From Pseudohongiella sp. (lineage in GTDB: Bacteria; Pseudomonadota; Gammaproteobacteria; Pseudomonadales; Pseudohongiellaceae), in contig JAUYSM010000115.1 in NCBI GenBank assembly GCA_030696315.1, positions 1 through 64,000 of the forward strand: a stretch of 64,000 nt of DNA. Direction: 5' to 3'. A program made the position numbers and the translations under genes. Positions 8,988 to 18,419 of this stretch are shown here, piece after piece. The notes beneath the pieces are model-generated. The model was not told the DNA's origin, made no database searches, and saw nothing but the letters and a program-made list of their open reading frames with translations. Within the stretch, counting starts at the first letter, position 1, and every line of letters starts with the position of its first letter.

Positions 8988-10625
8988 ATGAAACTTGTAC
9001 GATCTGCCCTGACCCTGGGCATTGTGGCTGCGCTGGCATTGAGCGCCTGCAGCGAACCTGCTGTACAGACAAGCGAAATCACTCCCGATACAGTGCTGAG
9101 TGATTCCGTGCCAAACGACGTTGATCTTGCCGTCAACACTTTGATTGCAGACGAAATCTCAGTTGCCGAGCTACAAACTGCCATGGCCGGTGGCACCCTG
9201 ACCGCAGTTGCCATTGTTGAACACTATATCAATCGCATCAATCAACTCGACGACCTCACCAATTCTGTTTTGGAAATTAATCCGGATGCGTTGGCCATCG
9301 CCTTGCAATTGGATGAAGAGCGGGCGGCTGGCCGCGTGCGTTCTCCCCTGCACGGCATCCCGGTGCTGCTCAAAGACAATATCGATACTGCTGACCGCAT
9401 GAAAACCACTGCGGGCAGTCTGGCACTTGTTGGTGCACCCACACCTGACAAGGATGCATTTGTGGTGCAACAACTGCGAGATGCGGGCGCTATCATTCTG
9501 GGCAAAACCAATCTCAGTGAATGGGCCAACTTCCGCTCCACCAGCTCTTCAAGTGGCTGGTCCGCGCGTGGCGGTCAGACCCGTAATCCCTACAATACGG
9601 ATGTTACGCCCTGTGGCTCCAGCTCAGGATCGGGTGTTGCAACGGCTGCCAACCTGACTGTGCTTGCGGTAGGTACAGAAACCGACGGCTCCATCATCTG
9701 CCCGGCCAGCAACAACAGCCTGGTGGGCATCAAACCCACCTTGGGGCTGGTATCGCGCAGCGGCATTATTCCAATTGCTCACAGTCAGGATACCGCAGGG
9801 CCTATGGCGCGCTCAGTCGCTGACGCAGCCGTTCTGTTGACTGCTATGGTGGGTGTCGACCCACAAGATCTCATTACACTCAATGTCACAACCAGCGAAG
9901 CCATTGATTACAGCAACTATTTGCAGACTGGAGCACTGGCTGGCAAACGTATTGGCATCATGCGCAGCCTGTTTGGTCGCAATCTCCAGGTGGACGCATT
10001 GCTGGAGCAGCAGTTTGCAGTGCTACGCAGTGCGGGCGCAACTCTGGTTGACATCGACATGCGAAATACCCCGGAAATCAATGCCGCTGAATACCAGGTA
10101 TTGCTGTTTGAATTCAAAGATGGCCTGAATAAATACCTGACACAACGTGGTGGTTTTTATCAGTCGCTGGAGCATTTGATCCGATTTAACGACGTCAACC
10201 GTGATGTTCAGATGCCATTTTTTGCGCAAGAGGTTTTTCTTGAGGCCCAGGCAACATCCAATCTTAGGGACCCTGCATACGTGGCCGCCCTCAGCACTGC
10301 CAAAACCGGCAGTCAGGGCATTATCGACGGCGCTCTGAGGGCAAACCAACTGGATGCCATCATAGCGCCCAGCAATGGCCCGGGCTGGTTGATCGATCTG
10401 GAAAATGGCGACAATGGCAGCAGCGTGAATTATGTGTCCAGTGCTGGCCTTGCTGCGATTTCAGGTTATCCGGCGATTACGGTACCTGCCGGCTACCTCA
10501 ATGGCCTGCCGGTCGGCTTGACGTTTATGGGCACCGCGTTCTCTGAACCCGTGCTGATTGGTATAGCCTATGACTATGAACAAAAAACATTGGCCAGGCG
10601 TGCTCCGGGGGCATCCTTACGGTAG
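8988..10625 (+). CDS. Lipoprotein amidase (amidase signature family)
   Basis: A 545-residue amidase that hydrolyses an amide bond with a Ser-cisSer-Lys triad. The triad is visible as K129 (VLLKDN), S211 in CGSSSGSG, and nucleophile S235 in GTETDGSI; the S211-S235 spacing equals that of known members. The N-terminus is a lipoprotein signal with lipobox LSAC (Cys at residue 20), so the enzyme should be tethered in the periplasm rather than acting as cytoplasmic GatA. The GAGGA site before the ATG is good. It ends the four-gene run from 6895, and its last 9 nt overlap the convergent DUF2970 gene. The substrate is unknown. Confidence 0.88.
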   Translation: MKLVRSALTLGIVAALALSACSEPAVQTSEITPDTVLSDSVPNDVDLAVNTLIADEISVAELQTAMAGGTLTAVAIVEHYINRINQLDDLTNSVLEINPDALAIALQLDEERAAGRVRSPLHGIPVLLKDNIDTADRMKTTAGSLALVGAPTPDKDAFVVQQLRDAGAIILGKTNLSEWANFRSTSSSSGWSARGGQTRNPYNTDVTPCGSSSGSGVATAANLTVLAVGTETDGSIICPASNNSLVGIKPTLGLVSRSGIIPIAHSQDTAGPMARSVADAAVLLTAMVGVDPQDLITLNVTTSEAIDYSNYLQTGALAGKRIGIMRSLFGRNLQVDALLEQQFAVLRSAGATLVDIDMRNTPEINAAEYQVLLFEFKDGLNKYLTQRGGFYQSLEHLIRFNDVNRDVQMPFFAQEVFLEAQATSNLRDPAYVAALSTAKTGSQGIIDGALRANQLDAIIAPSNGPGWLIDLENGDNGSSVNYVSSAGLAAISGYPAITVPAGYLNGLPVGLTFMGTAFSEPVLIGIAYDYEQKTLARRAPGASLR

Positions 10626-10841
10626 AACCCATTGCACAATGCCAATCAAAGCAAACATCAATGCAAAGGTTACCAGCACACCTGCCACAGCAAATTTTTT
10701 GATATCACCATGGCTGAAATCACGCTCGCGGTTGCTGCTGCTTTGCACACCAAAGGCTGCAGCGATGCTGCTGCCAACCATCTGCATCCAACTGACTTGC
10801 CTGACTGACTCTTGCTGACCTGTCTTTTTGAAAGTGCTCAT
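10617..10841 (-). CDS. DUF2970 small membrane protein
   Basis: A 74-residue protein starting at the ATG at 10841, preceded by an AAGGAG site. It has a cytoplasmic basic N-terminus, then the family core SSIAAAFGVQSSSNRERDF, then one transmembrane helix near the C-terminus (AVAGVLVTFALMFALIGIVQWVL). This matches DUF2970, short proteobacterial proteins of unknown role. The gene is convergent with the amidase and overlaps its 3' end by 9 nt. Confidence 0.8.
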   Translation of the reverse strand: MSTFKKTGQQESVRQVSWMQMVGSSIAAAFGVQSSSNRERDFSHGDIKKFAVAGVLVTFALMFALIGIVQWVLP

Positions 10842-11151
10842 GCGCTGGCTCCTTGAGGTTTCATACAAAATTGGTTTATGCCTGTCTGCTTGAGTTTGCA
10901 AGGCTTGTGCCAGTGATGTTTATATACTGAAATCAACTCTATCTCGCTGATATAAAACAACAATAAAACAGCTTTGCACTAGCTTTGATCAATAACAGAA
11001 AACAAGCATTTGTCAGAAGTGGCAATCAGGCAACCAGAAATGACAAAGGCTGCGTCACACTTCGTCGGTATAGGCTGCACAATACCAATCCAACACAAAA
11101 CCCTTATACTTGCCCCAACAGCAAAAATGACCGACCTCAGGGACTGACCAC
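10842..11151. other. Intergenic spacer between DUF2970 gene and recC
   Basis: 310 nt of AT-rich sequence between two divergent starts; it should hold the promoter of each. A TATACT box at 11105-11110 could serve recC but has no good -35 match at 16-18 nt. No RNA gene, repeat or ORF of note is visible. Confidence 0.5.
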
Positions 11152-14100
11152 ATGATTCAACCCGGCTTTATGGTGCTGCAAAGTAACCGCCTTGAGAACC
11201 TGCGCCGGGTGACAGTGCAGTGGCTGCGACGTTATCCGTTAAATCCACTGGAAAATGAAATACTGCTGGTGCAAAGCAACGGTATCTCGCAATGGTTAAA
11301 GCTGGCAATGGCCGCCGACGTCACTACCCCTGATCCTATGGATGCCGGTTGTGGTATCGCCGCAGCCATGGATATCAGTCTGCCCGGGCGCTTCCACTGG
11401 CGCGCCTACCGAGCTGTGCTGGGTGATTTGCCGGAAACCTCACCGTTTGATAAACCCTTGTTAAGCTGGCGACTGCTGCGTTTGTTGCCTTCACTGCTGG
11501 AAGATCCTGAATTCGCTGCTTTAAAACACTTCCTGAGCGACGACAAAGGCCAACGTAAGCAGTTTCAACTGGCACAACGGCTGGCTGATTTGCTGGATCA
11601 ATATCAGATTTACCGCGCTGACTGGCTGAATCAGTGGTCGGCAGGCATCAATAAAATTACCCACCGTAATCACACTGTGGATTTGCCAGATGAGCAAAGC
11701 TGGCAGGCGGCGCTTTGGCGACGTTTGTTGCAGGACATCCCGGCACAGGCACGCAACAGCGGCCGCGCACAAATCCATCAACAATTTCTGGATGTCTGCC
11801 AAGGTTTAAACACTGCAAATCGGCCAAAGCATTTGCCACGTCGCGTGGTGGTGTTTGGTCTGTCATCCCTGCCCGGCCAGACGCTGGAAGTGTTGGCAGC
11901 CATTTCACGTTTTACACAAGTGGTGTTGTGTGTGCACAACCCTTGTATGCATTACTGGGGCGACATCGTTGACCCGCAACAGTCACTGCACCTGTTCAAG
12001 AAACCGTACAAGCGGCAACCCCCTCGCACAGATTTCCCTGCACTGACAACTGCCAACGCCGACGCACTGCTCGACGATCTTTTTTTGCGCGGCAATCCGC
12101 TGCTTGCTGCCTGGGGAAAACAAGGCCGTGACTACATCCGTTTGCTGGATGAACACGATGAGCGCAGTGCTTATGAGCCTTTGCTCCAGTCACAGCAAAT
12201 AAAGATAGATCTGTTTGAAGAGCCTGATGCAAGCAGGATGCTTGGTCAATTACAAAGTGATATTTTTCACTTGCGCAGCGGTGATGAAGCCAGAGCGTTT
12301 GCAGATGAGTCCGGCGTAAATGCCGACGGTAGCATCAATTTTCATATCGCACACAGTGCACAGCGTGAAGTCGAGATTCTGCAGGATCATTTGCTGGATT
12401 TGTTTAACAGAAATACTACGTTAAGACCGCGTGATGTGCTGGTCATGGTACCGGATATCAATCAGTTCGCGCCGGCCGTGCAGGCAGTATTCGGGCGTTT
12501 GGCGCGTGACGACATGCGCTATATTCCGTTCACCATTTCCGATCAGGGCAAACGCCATCAGGCACCTGTGTTGGTTGCACTGGAAATGTTATTGCATCTG
12601 CCCTCTGCGCGTCTGGGCGTCAGTGAGCTGCTGGATTTTCTGGATGTGCCTGCAGTACAGAACGCATTTGATATCTCTGCTCAGGACAAACCGCTGCTGC
12701 ATCGCTGGGTCGAACAATCGGGCATTCGCTGGGGGCTTAATGCCAGCCATCGGGAAAGTCTGGGCATGTCAGCTGAATTAAGCACTCAGGCTTTAGAGCA
12801 AAACACCTGGCACTTTGGTCTGCGCCGCATGCTGCTTGGCTACACCATGGGGCGGGGCGACCAACAACAAGGTCAAAGCTGGCAGGATATAGAAGCCTTT
12901 GATGAAATTGGCGGACTGAGCGCCGCACTGGTTGGCAAACTCGCGCATCTGCTCAGGCAATTGGAACAAACTTGGGTAATCCTGCGCGAACCGGCACCGG
13001 TGATCGAGTGGACACAACGCCTGAGCGCATTGCTTACACACTATTTTGTAGCTGATGACGACCACGATCTTATGCTGATCACGCGTGTCGAAAAGATACT
13101 GCGTGACTGGCGTGATGCCTGCGCAGAGGCACAGTTTGAAGATGAACTTCGCATTGAGGTCGTGCGTGACTTTGTACTTGAACAGCTTGATGTGCAACCG
13201 CTCACCCAACGCTTTCTGGCTGGCTCAGTCAACTTTGCTACGCTGATGCCCATGCGTGCCATTCCGTTTAAGCATATCTGTCTGCTGGGAATGAACGATG
13301 GCGACTATCCTCGTCAGGTGCCCTCGGTCGATTTTGATCTGATGCGCCAGGATTATCGCCCCGGTGATCGCTCGCGCCGCGACGATGATCGTTATTTGTT
13401 TCTTGAAGCCTTGTTATCAGCACGTGACTCCCTTTATATCAGCTGGGCGGGACGCAGCATTCGCGACAACAGTGAACGACCGCCGTCGGTGCTGGTTGCC
13501 CAGTTGAGGGACTATCTTAAAGACACACGCGGCGACGTGCTGTTGAAAAGTATCACTCAGGAGTACCCGTTACAGCCCTTCAGTCGCCGCTATTTTGATG
13601 AACATTCAGACCTGTATACCTACGCCGCGGAATGGTCACCTACATTTGCGACACCGGAAACTGCGCGTTCCTCAGCACTCGTCAACCACAAAACTGACAG
13701 TCAGGAAATCAGCCTGAATGATCTGGAAAAGCTGTTACGTGTGCCGGCAGAGGTATTTTTTGAGCAACGCCTGGGCGTGAACTTTTCAATGGAAGAAGTC
13801 ACCACGGAAGATCACGAAGCCTTCACAGTGGATGGGTTGGCGCTCTGGGGCATACAACAGCAACTGCTTAAAGAAGCGGTCACGCAGATAAAACAGGCCG
13901 ATTCCATCGAAGATTTATTGCGGGATCTGATGGATAAACAAGTGCGCCGCGGCAGCCTGCCGATTCCGCCTTTTGCTGAAGTATTTGTTAAACAGACCGT
14001 ACAGCGTTTGAGCAGACCCTTGTTGCTCTATCGGGACATGCTCATTGAGCACTCACAGAATGTCCACGTGTCGGTTTCACTGGCGTCTGAAGACAAACTG

Positions 14101-14667
14101 TTGACACTGAATGATCAGCTCGGTGATATCTGGCATATGCCAGAGGATCCTGCTCAGGGAATTCGTTGTGTTTTACTGAACAGTCAGTTATGGGCCGGTA
14201 AAGACGGCAAAAATGCCAAAGTGAAATGGCATTATCTGGCGCGGCTGTGGCCAGCACATCTGGCAGCACAGTTGTACGGCCCGGTACGCACCTATATTTT
14301 TGGCCCAGACACCTCTGAAGTACTTGCGCCACTGAACAAGGCAGACGCTGCATCCCAGCTGATTGCGCTGCTTGAGCTCTGGCAAAAAAATCTACAGGCG
14401 CCGCTAGCAGCGTGTGTTAAAACCAGTTGTGCCTTGTTGACCACGCCCGATGAAAAGTCGCCGGAATCTGTGGCCCAGGAAATTTACGAAGGCGGCTTTA
14501 TGATGACCGGCGAGGTTCAACAGCATTACGCCCTGTACCGGCTGTGGCCGGCGTTTGATCTCTTGAACAGCAGCGGTTTCTCTGATGACAGTGACGCACT
14601 GTATGGCGGGCTGACCGAGCACTGGTTACACCACCGCAAGAGCCAGTCAACAGGAGACGCTGCATGA
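11152..14667 (+). CDS. recC: RecC, exonuclease V gamma subunit
   Basis: A 1171-residue RecC, close to the usual ~1100-1150. RecC holds the RecBCD complex together, splits the duplex ahead of the motors and recognises Chi. The N-terminus (FMVLQSNRLENLRRV ... NEILLVQSNGISQWLKLAMA) is diagnostic, as is the central MPMRAIPFKHICLLGMNDGDYPRQ. The helicase-like fold has decayed motifs, as expected for RecC. The ATG has an AGGGA site. It overlaps recB by 4 nt (ATGA), so it heads a recC-recB-recD operon. Confidence 0.97.
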   Translation: MIQPGFMVLQSNRLENLRRVTVQWLRRYPLNPLENEILLVQSNGISQWLKLAMAADVTTPDPMDAGCGIAAAMDISLPGRFHWRAYRAVLGDLPETSPFDKPLLSWRLLRLLPSLLEDPEFAALKHFLSDDKGQRKQFQLAQRLADLLDQYQIYRADWLNQWSAGINKITHRNHTVDLPDEQSWQAALWRRLLQDIPAQARNSGRAQIHQQFLDVCQGLNTANRPKHLPRRVVVFGLSSLPGQTLEVLAAISRFTQVVLCVHNPCMHYWGDIVDPQQSLHLFKKPYKRQPPRTDFPALTTANADALLDDLFLRGNPLLAAWGKQGRDYIRLLDEHDERSAYEPLLQSQQIKIDLFEEPDASRMLGQLQSDIFHLRSGDEARAFADESGVNADGSINFHIAHSAQREVEILQDHLLDLFNRNTTLRPRDVLVMVPDINQFAPAVQAVFGRLARDDMRYIPFTISDQGKRHQAPVLVALEMLLHLPSARLGVSELLDFLDVPAVQNAFDISAQDKPLLHRWVEQSGIRWGLNASHRESLGMSAELSTQALEQNTWHFGLRRMLLGYTMGRGDQQQGQSWQDIEAFDEIGGLSAALVGKLAHLLRQLEQTWVILREPAPVIEWTQRLSALLTHYFVADDDHDLMLITRVEKILRDWRDACAEAQFEDELRIEVVRDFVLEQLDVQPLTQRFLAGSVNFATLMPMRAIPFKHICLLGMNDGDYPRQVPSVDFDLMRQDYRPGDRSRRDDDRYLFLEALLSARDSLYISWAGRSIRDNSERPPSVLVAQLRDYLKDTRGDVLLKSITQEYPLQPFSRRYFDEHSDLYTYAAEWSPTFATPETARSSALVNHKTDSQEISLNDLEKLLRVPAEVFFEQRLGVNFSMEEVTTEDHEAFTVDGLALWGIQQQLLKEAVTQIKQADSIEDLLRDLMDKQVRRGSLPIPPFAEVFVKQTVQRLSRPLLLYRDMLIEHSQNVHVSVSLASEDKLLTLNDQLGDIWHMPEDPAQGIRCVLLNSQLWAGKDGKNAKVKWHYLARLWPAHLAAQLYGPVRTYIFGPDTSEVLAPLNKADAASQLIALLELWQKNLQAPLAACVKTSCALLTTPDEKSPESVAQEIYEGGFMMTGEVQQHYALYRLWPAFDLLNSSGFSDDSDALYGGLTEHWLHHRKSQSTGDAA

Positions 14668-17600
14668 GCCAAGCTTTGAATATCCGCAGCTTTCCGCTGC
14701 ACGGCAGCCGTTTGATTGAGGCCAGCGCCGGCACCGGCAAAACCTACACTATCGCCCTGCTCTACACACGATTGATTCTGCAGCATGGCGCCTCCAACGC
14801 TTTCACCCGCGCGCTCAATCCTGATGAAATTCTGGTGGTGACATTTACCGATGCCGCTACACAAGAGTTAAAGGATCGCATCCGCTCGCGCCTGTCAGAC
14901 GCAGCGCATTGTTTTATGTCCGCCGATGCAATGGCTGATGACGATCTGCTTGCGCTGCGTAGCGATTATCCGATTGAACAGTGGCCGCAGTGTGCACGTC
15001 TGTTAAGCCTTGCTGCACAAGCCATGGATCAGGCAGCCGTGTCTACCATTCACGGTTGGTGTTATCGCATGTTACGCGAACACGCCTTCGACAGCGGCAG
15101 TCTGTTCCAGCAAGAGCTGATTACCAATCAACACGATATTCTGGCTGATCTGATGCGTGACTACTGGCGTCAGCATTTTTATGCGCTGGATGCGCACAGC
15201 GCCCGCCTGGTTCAAAAAATATTTTCTGATCCCGACGCAGTGTTAAGCGCTGTACGTCCGCTGATCAACAAAACCAATACCCGTTTGAGTTTCGCCGGAC
15301 AGGATGTGCCGGTGACAGTAAATCTTCAACAGGCATTGCGCCCGTTTGCGCAGAATGCTGCCAAACTGGAGCAATTGGATATTGATGCACGCCTCTATTG
15401 GACAACGCATCAAATTGAACTGAATGCCTTGCTGGATAAAATGCGCCCTGCGCTTTCATTGAGCAGCTATAGCGAAGCCAAAAATGATGATGATTTTGCA
15501 GCGCTGAAACAGAAACTGTCTGACTGGGCCGCGGGTGGCGAGCGGCCCACACGTTTTGAACGTTTTGCTGCTGACAACTGGAAACTCAAAAAAGTGGGCA
15601 ATACAGTGCCCGATCAGCCGCAACACCTGGCGCTGACAAAAATCGCGGAACTGCTGACTGAAGAAAATAGTCTGGACGACTCAACCGCGCCTGATGTGCG
15701 AGCCTGTGTTGTTGTGCATGCTGCCCGCTGGCTGGAGCACGCGTTACATAAACGTTTGCAGGAAAAAGCAGAACTCGGATTCGACGACTTGCTGCTTCAA
15801 CTTGATCGCGCATTGCAGGGTCAGCAGGGCGAGCATCTGGCCAGACAAATCCGACGCGATTTCCCGGTGGCCATGATCGACGAATTTCAGGATACCGATC
15901 CCCTGCAATACCGCATTTTTGATCGTATCTATCAACTGGCTGCCAATGACAGCGGCAGTGCCATCATCCTGATTGGTGATCCTAAACAGGCAATCTATTC
16001 ATTCCGTAATGCTGACATTCACACCTATCTGCAGGCGCGGGTAGCAACACAAGGCCGTCATTACAACCTGACCATGAATTACCGTTCATCTCAGGCGGCA
16101 GTCACTGCAGTCAACTATGTATTTACCCAAGCTGAGCAATCTGCAGAAGGCGCTTTCCGGTTTAAAAATAACGATCACAACCCTTTGCCTTTTCTTGAGG
16201 TAAACGCCAAAGGTCGTCAGGAAAAATTGTTTATCCGCGACAATGAAGCCGCGGCACTGACGCTGTGGCATGTCGTCAATGAGAACAATGCCTCCGAGAC
16301 AGTGTCCACCGGCAATTATCGTGCACGCATGGCTGAGCGCTGCGCGCAAGAAATTGCCCAGCTGCTCCGCGACCACAACACAGGTTTTCAGATCAACAAT
16401 ACGCTGCAGGCTCTGCGCCCTAAAGACATCGCCATTCTGGTACGCAGCCATATGGAGTCCGACCAGATCCGTCAGGCCCTGCAAGAACACTCTTTGCCAA
16501 GCGTGTATTTATCTGATCGAGAATCGGTGTTTCAAACTGCGGAAGCGTCAGATCTCTTGTATTGGTTATCTGCCTGTGCGGAGCCCGGCAATGAGCGCAA
16601 ACTGCGTGCAGCGCTGGCCACTGCGTCATTGAATATGGCACTCGACGACTTGCAGGCCATGCTGGACGATGAATTTTACTGGGAACAACAAACCGCATTG
16701 TTCCGACGTCTGCAACAGTTATGGCGTACGCAAGGTGTGCTGCCCATGCTGCGCGCACTGATGCAACACTACCACTTACCACAGCGACTGATTGATAGCG
16801 GCAATGGTGAACGCCGGCTGACCAACCTGCTCCATCTGGCTGAATATCTGCAAAAGGCCAGCGTTCAACATGAAGGCGAACAGGCATTGATACGGCATCT
16901 GGCCGAGCAGATCAGTGATCCGGGCGAAGAAGAAATCCTGCGCCTTGAAAGTGATGATGACCTTATTCGGGTGGTGACCATACACAAATCAAAAGGCCTT
17001 GAGTATCCGCTGGTGTTTGTACCGTTTGCAGCAGCTTACCGGCAGATCGATAAAAAGCAGAAACAGGTCATGATTGTGGACGCCACCCACACAGGCCAAC
17101 GTCGACTGGAAGTGTCCGGGCAAGACAAGGATGAAGCCGCATGGTTACAGGCCGACCAGGAGCGTCTGTCGGAAGATCTCAGATTGTTGTATGTGGCGCT
17201 GACCCGTGCCCGTCATGCCATCTGGGTCGGTGTCGCCAGCATCAGTGTGGGCAATAGTCGCAGCTCATCCCTGCATAAAAGTGCACTGGGTTATCTGATG
17301 GCGGCAGGTGAGGTTTTACCGCCAGCACGCACGGAAGAAGCCCTCAAACACTGGGCTGCTGAGTGCAAAAATATCTGTTACCAGCTGACATCAGTTCCAG
17401 CATCGGCACTGCCCACGGCATCCTTGCAGGCTCCTGTGCCTGCTGCACGCGGCACAAAGGCCGCGCGTGTTTCAGAGCGCAGCCCCGCTGAAAACTGGTG
17501 GATTGCCAGCTACTCGGCACTCAAATCCGGTGCTGGCGGCAGTTCGCCAGATGTTGCGCGTGACGATCAGATCGCTGAAGAATCCCAGGCATTCAACAAG

Positions 17601-18419
17601 CAGGATCGCGCTGAGGCGTCGCCCGCGTTCAGCAGACATCATGCTGGTTTGCATGGATTTCATCGCGGCCCGGGGCCTGGCACCTTCCTGCATGGTTTGC
17701 TTGAGTGGGCAACAGAACAAGGGTTTAAGCTGGCGGTAGATAATCATGATGCCCGTTTACAGGAAATTCACACCGCTTGTGAACTGCAGGGTTGGCAGGA
17801 AGATATCACCCGTCTGGACCACTGGCTGGCCGGGTTTTTACAGACGGATTTTAAACTCGATGCAACAGTCTCTTTGACACTGAGTGACCTGGAAATCTGC
17901 CAGGCTGAACTGGAATTTCTATTTGCGGCACATCATGTCGACGCAACAAAACTGGATACACTCTGCCAGCGCTTTTTGTTGCCAGATCAGCCGCGCCCCC
18001 CTCTGCAGGCCGCTCAACTCAACGGCATGATCAAAGGGTTTATTGACTTGGTGTTTATGCACAATGGCCAGTATTACGTTGCGGACTGGAAGTCTAACTA
18101 CCTGGGATCGCGTGACTCAGACTATACGCAGGTTGCCGTCGCCAACGAAGTTCTGCAAAAACGTTACGATGTACAGTATGCAATTTATCTGCTGGCACTA
18201 CACAGATTGCTGGGCAGCCGTATGCCCGATTATGACTACAACAAAGACGTAGGTGGTGCAGTGTATTTTTTCTTGCGCGGCTGGCAATCCGATTCACAAG
18301 GCTTGCTGGTTGACAAACCGCCGCTTGAATTTATCGAAGCACTGGACCAGTTGTTTTTGACTGGCAGATCCACTTGGCAAGCTTCCAACCCACGCAACAC
18401 GCAGGTGACTCATGTCTGA
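14664..18419 (+). CDS. recB: RecB, exonuclease V beta subunit (helicase-nuclease)
   Basis: A 1251-residue SF1A helicase with a C-terminal nuclease. Walker A is ASAGTGKT (20-27), followed by VTFTDAATQELKDRI. The UvrD-type motif II is AMIDEFQDTDPLQYRIF. Later come LIGDPKQAIYSFR, VVTIHKSKGLEYPLVFVP and LLYVALTRARHA. The nuclease domain near residue 1140 shows GFIDLVF and VADWKSNYLG, carrying the Asp and Lys of the PD-(D/E)XK active site. All motifs needed for 3'-5' translocation and cleavage are present. It overlaps recC by 4 nt and recD by 8 nt. Confidence 0.97.
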   Translation: MSQALNIRSFPLHGSRLIEASAGTGKTYTIALLYTRLILQHGASNAFTRALNPDEILVVTFTDAATQELKDRIRSRLSDAAHCFMSADAMADDDLLALRSDYPIEQWPQCARLLSLAAQAMDQAAVSTIHGWCYRMLREHAFDSGSLFQQELITNQHDILADLMRDYWRQHFYALDAHSARLVQKIFSDPDAVLSAVRPLINKTNTRLSFAGQDVPVTVNLQQALRPFAQNAAKLEQLDIDARLYWTTHQIELNALLDKMRPALSLSSYSEAKNDDDFAALKQKLSDWAAGGERPTRFERFAADNWKLKKVGNTVPDQPQHLALTKIAELLTEENSLDDSTAPDVRACVVVHAARWLEHALHKRLQEKAELGFDDLLLQLDRALQGQQGEHLARQIRRDFPVAMIDEFQDTDPLQYRIFDRIYQLAANDSGSAIILIGDPKQAIYSFRNADIHTYLQARVATQGRHYNLTMNYRSSQAAVTAVNYVFTQAEQSAEGAFRFKNNDHNPLPFLEVNAKGRQEKLFIRDNEAAALTLWHVVNENNASETVSTGNYRARMAERCAQEIAQLLRDHNTGFQINNTLQALRPKDIAILVRSHMESDQIRQALQEHSLPSVYLSDRESVFQTAEASDLLYWLSACAEPGNERKLRAALATASLNMALDDLQAMLDDEFYWEQQTALFRRLQQLWRTQGVLPMLRALMQHYHLPQRLIDSGNGERRLTNLLHLAEYLQKASVQHEGEQALIRHLAEQISDPGEEEILRLESDDDLIRVVTIHKSKGLEYPLVFVPFAAAYRQIDKKQKQVMIVDATHTGQRRLEVSGQDKDEAAWLQADQERLSEDLRLLYVALTRARHAIWVGVASISVGNSRSSSLHKSALGYLMAAGEVLPPARTEEALKHWAAECKNICYQLTSVPASALPTASLQAPVPAARGTKAARVSERSPAENWWIASYSALKSGAGGSSPDVARDDQIAEESQAFNKQDRAEASPAFSRHHAGLHGFHRGPGPGTFLHGLLEWATEQGFKLAVDNHDARLQEIHTACELQGWQEDITRLDHWLAGFLQTDFKLDATVSLTLSDLEICQAELEFLFAAHHVDATKLDTLCQRFLLPDQPRPPLQAAQLNGMIKGFIDLVFMHNGQYYVADWKSNYLGSRDSDYTQVAVANEVLQKRYDVQYAIYLLALHRLLGSRMPDYDYNKDVGGAVYFFLRGWQSDSQGLLVDKPPLEFIEALDQLFLTGRSTWQASNPRNTQVTHV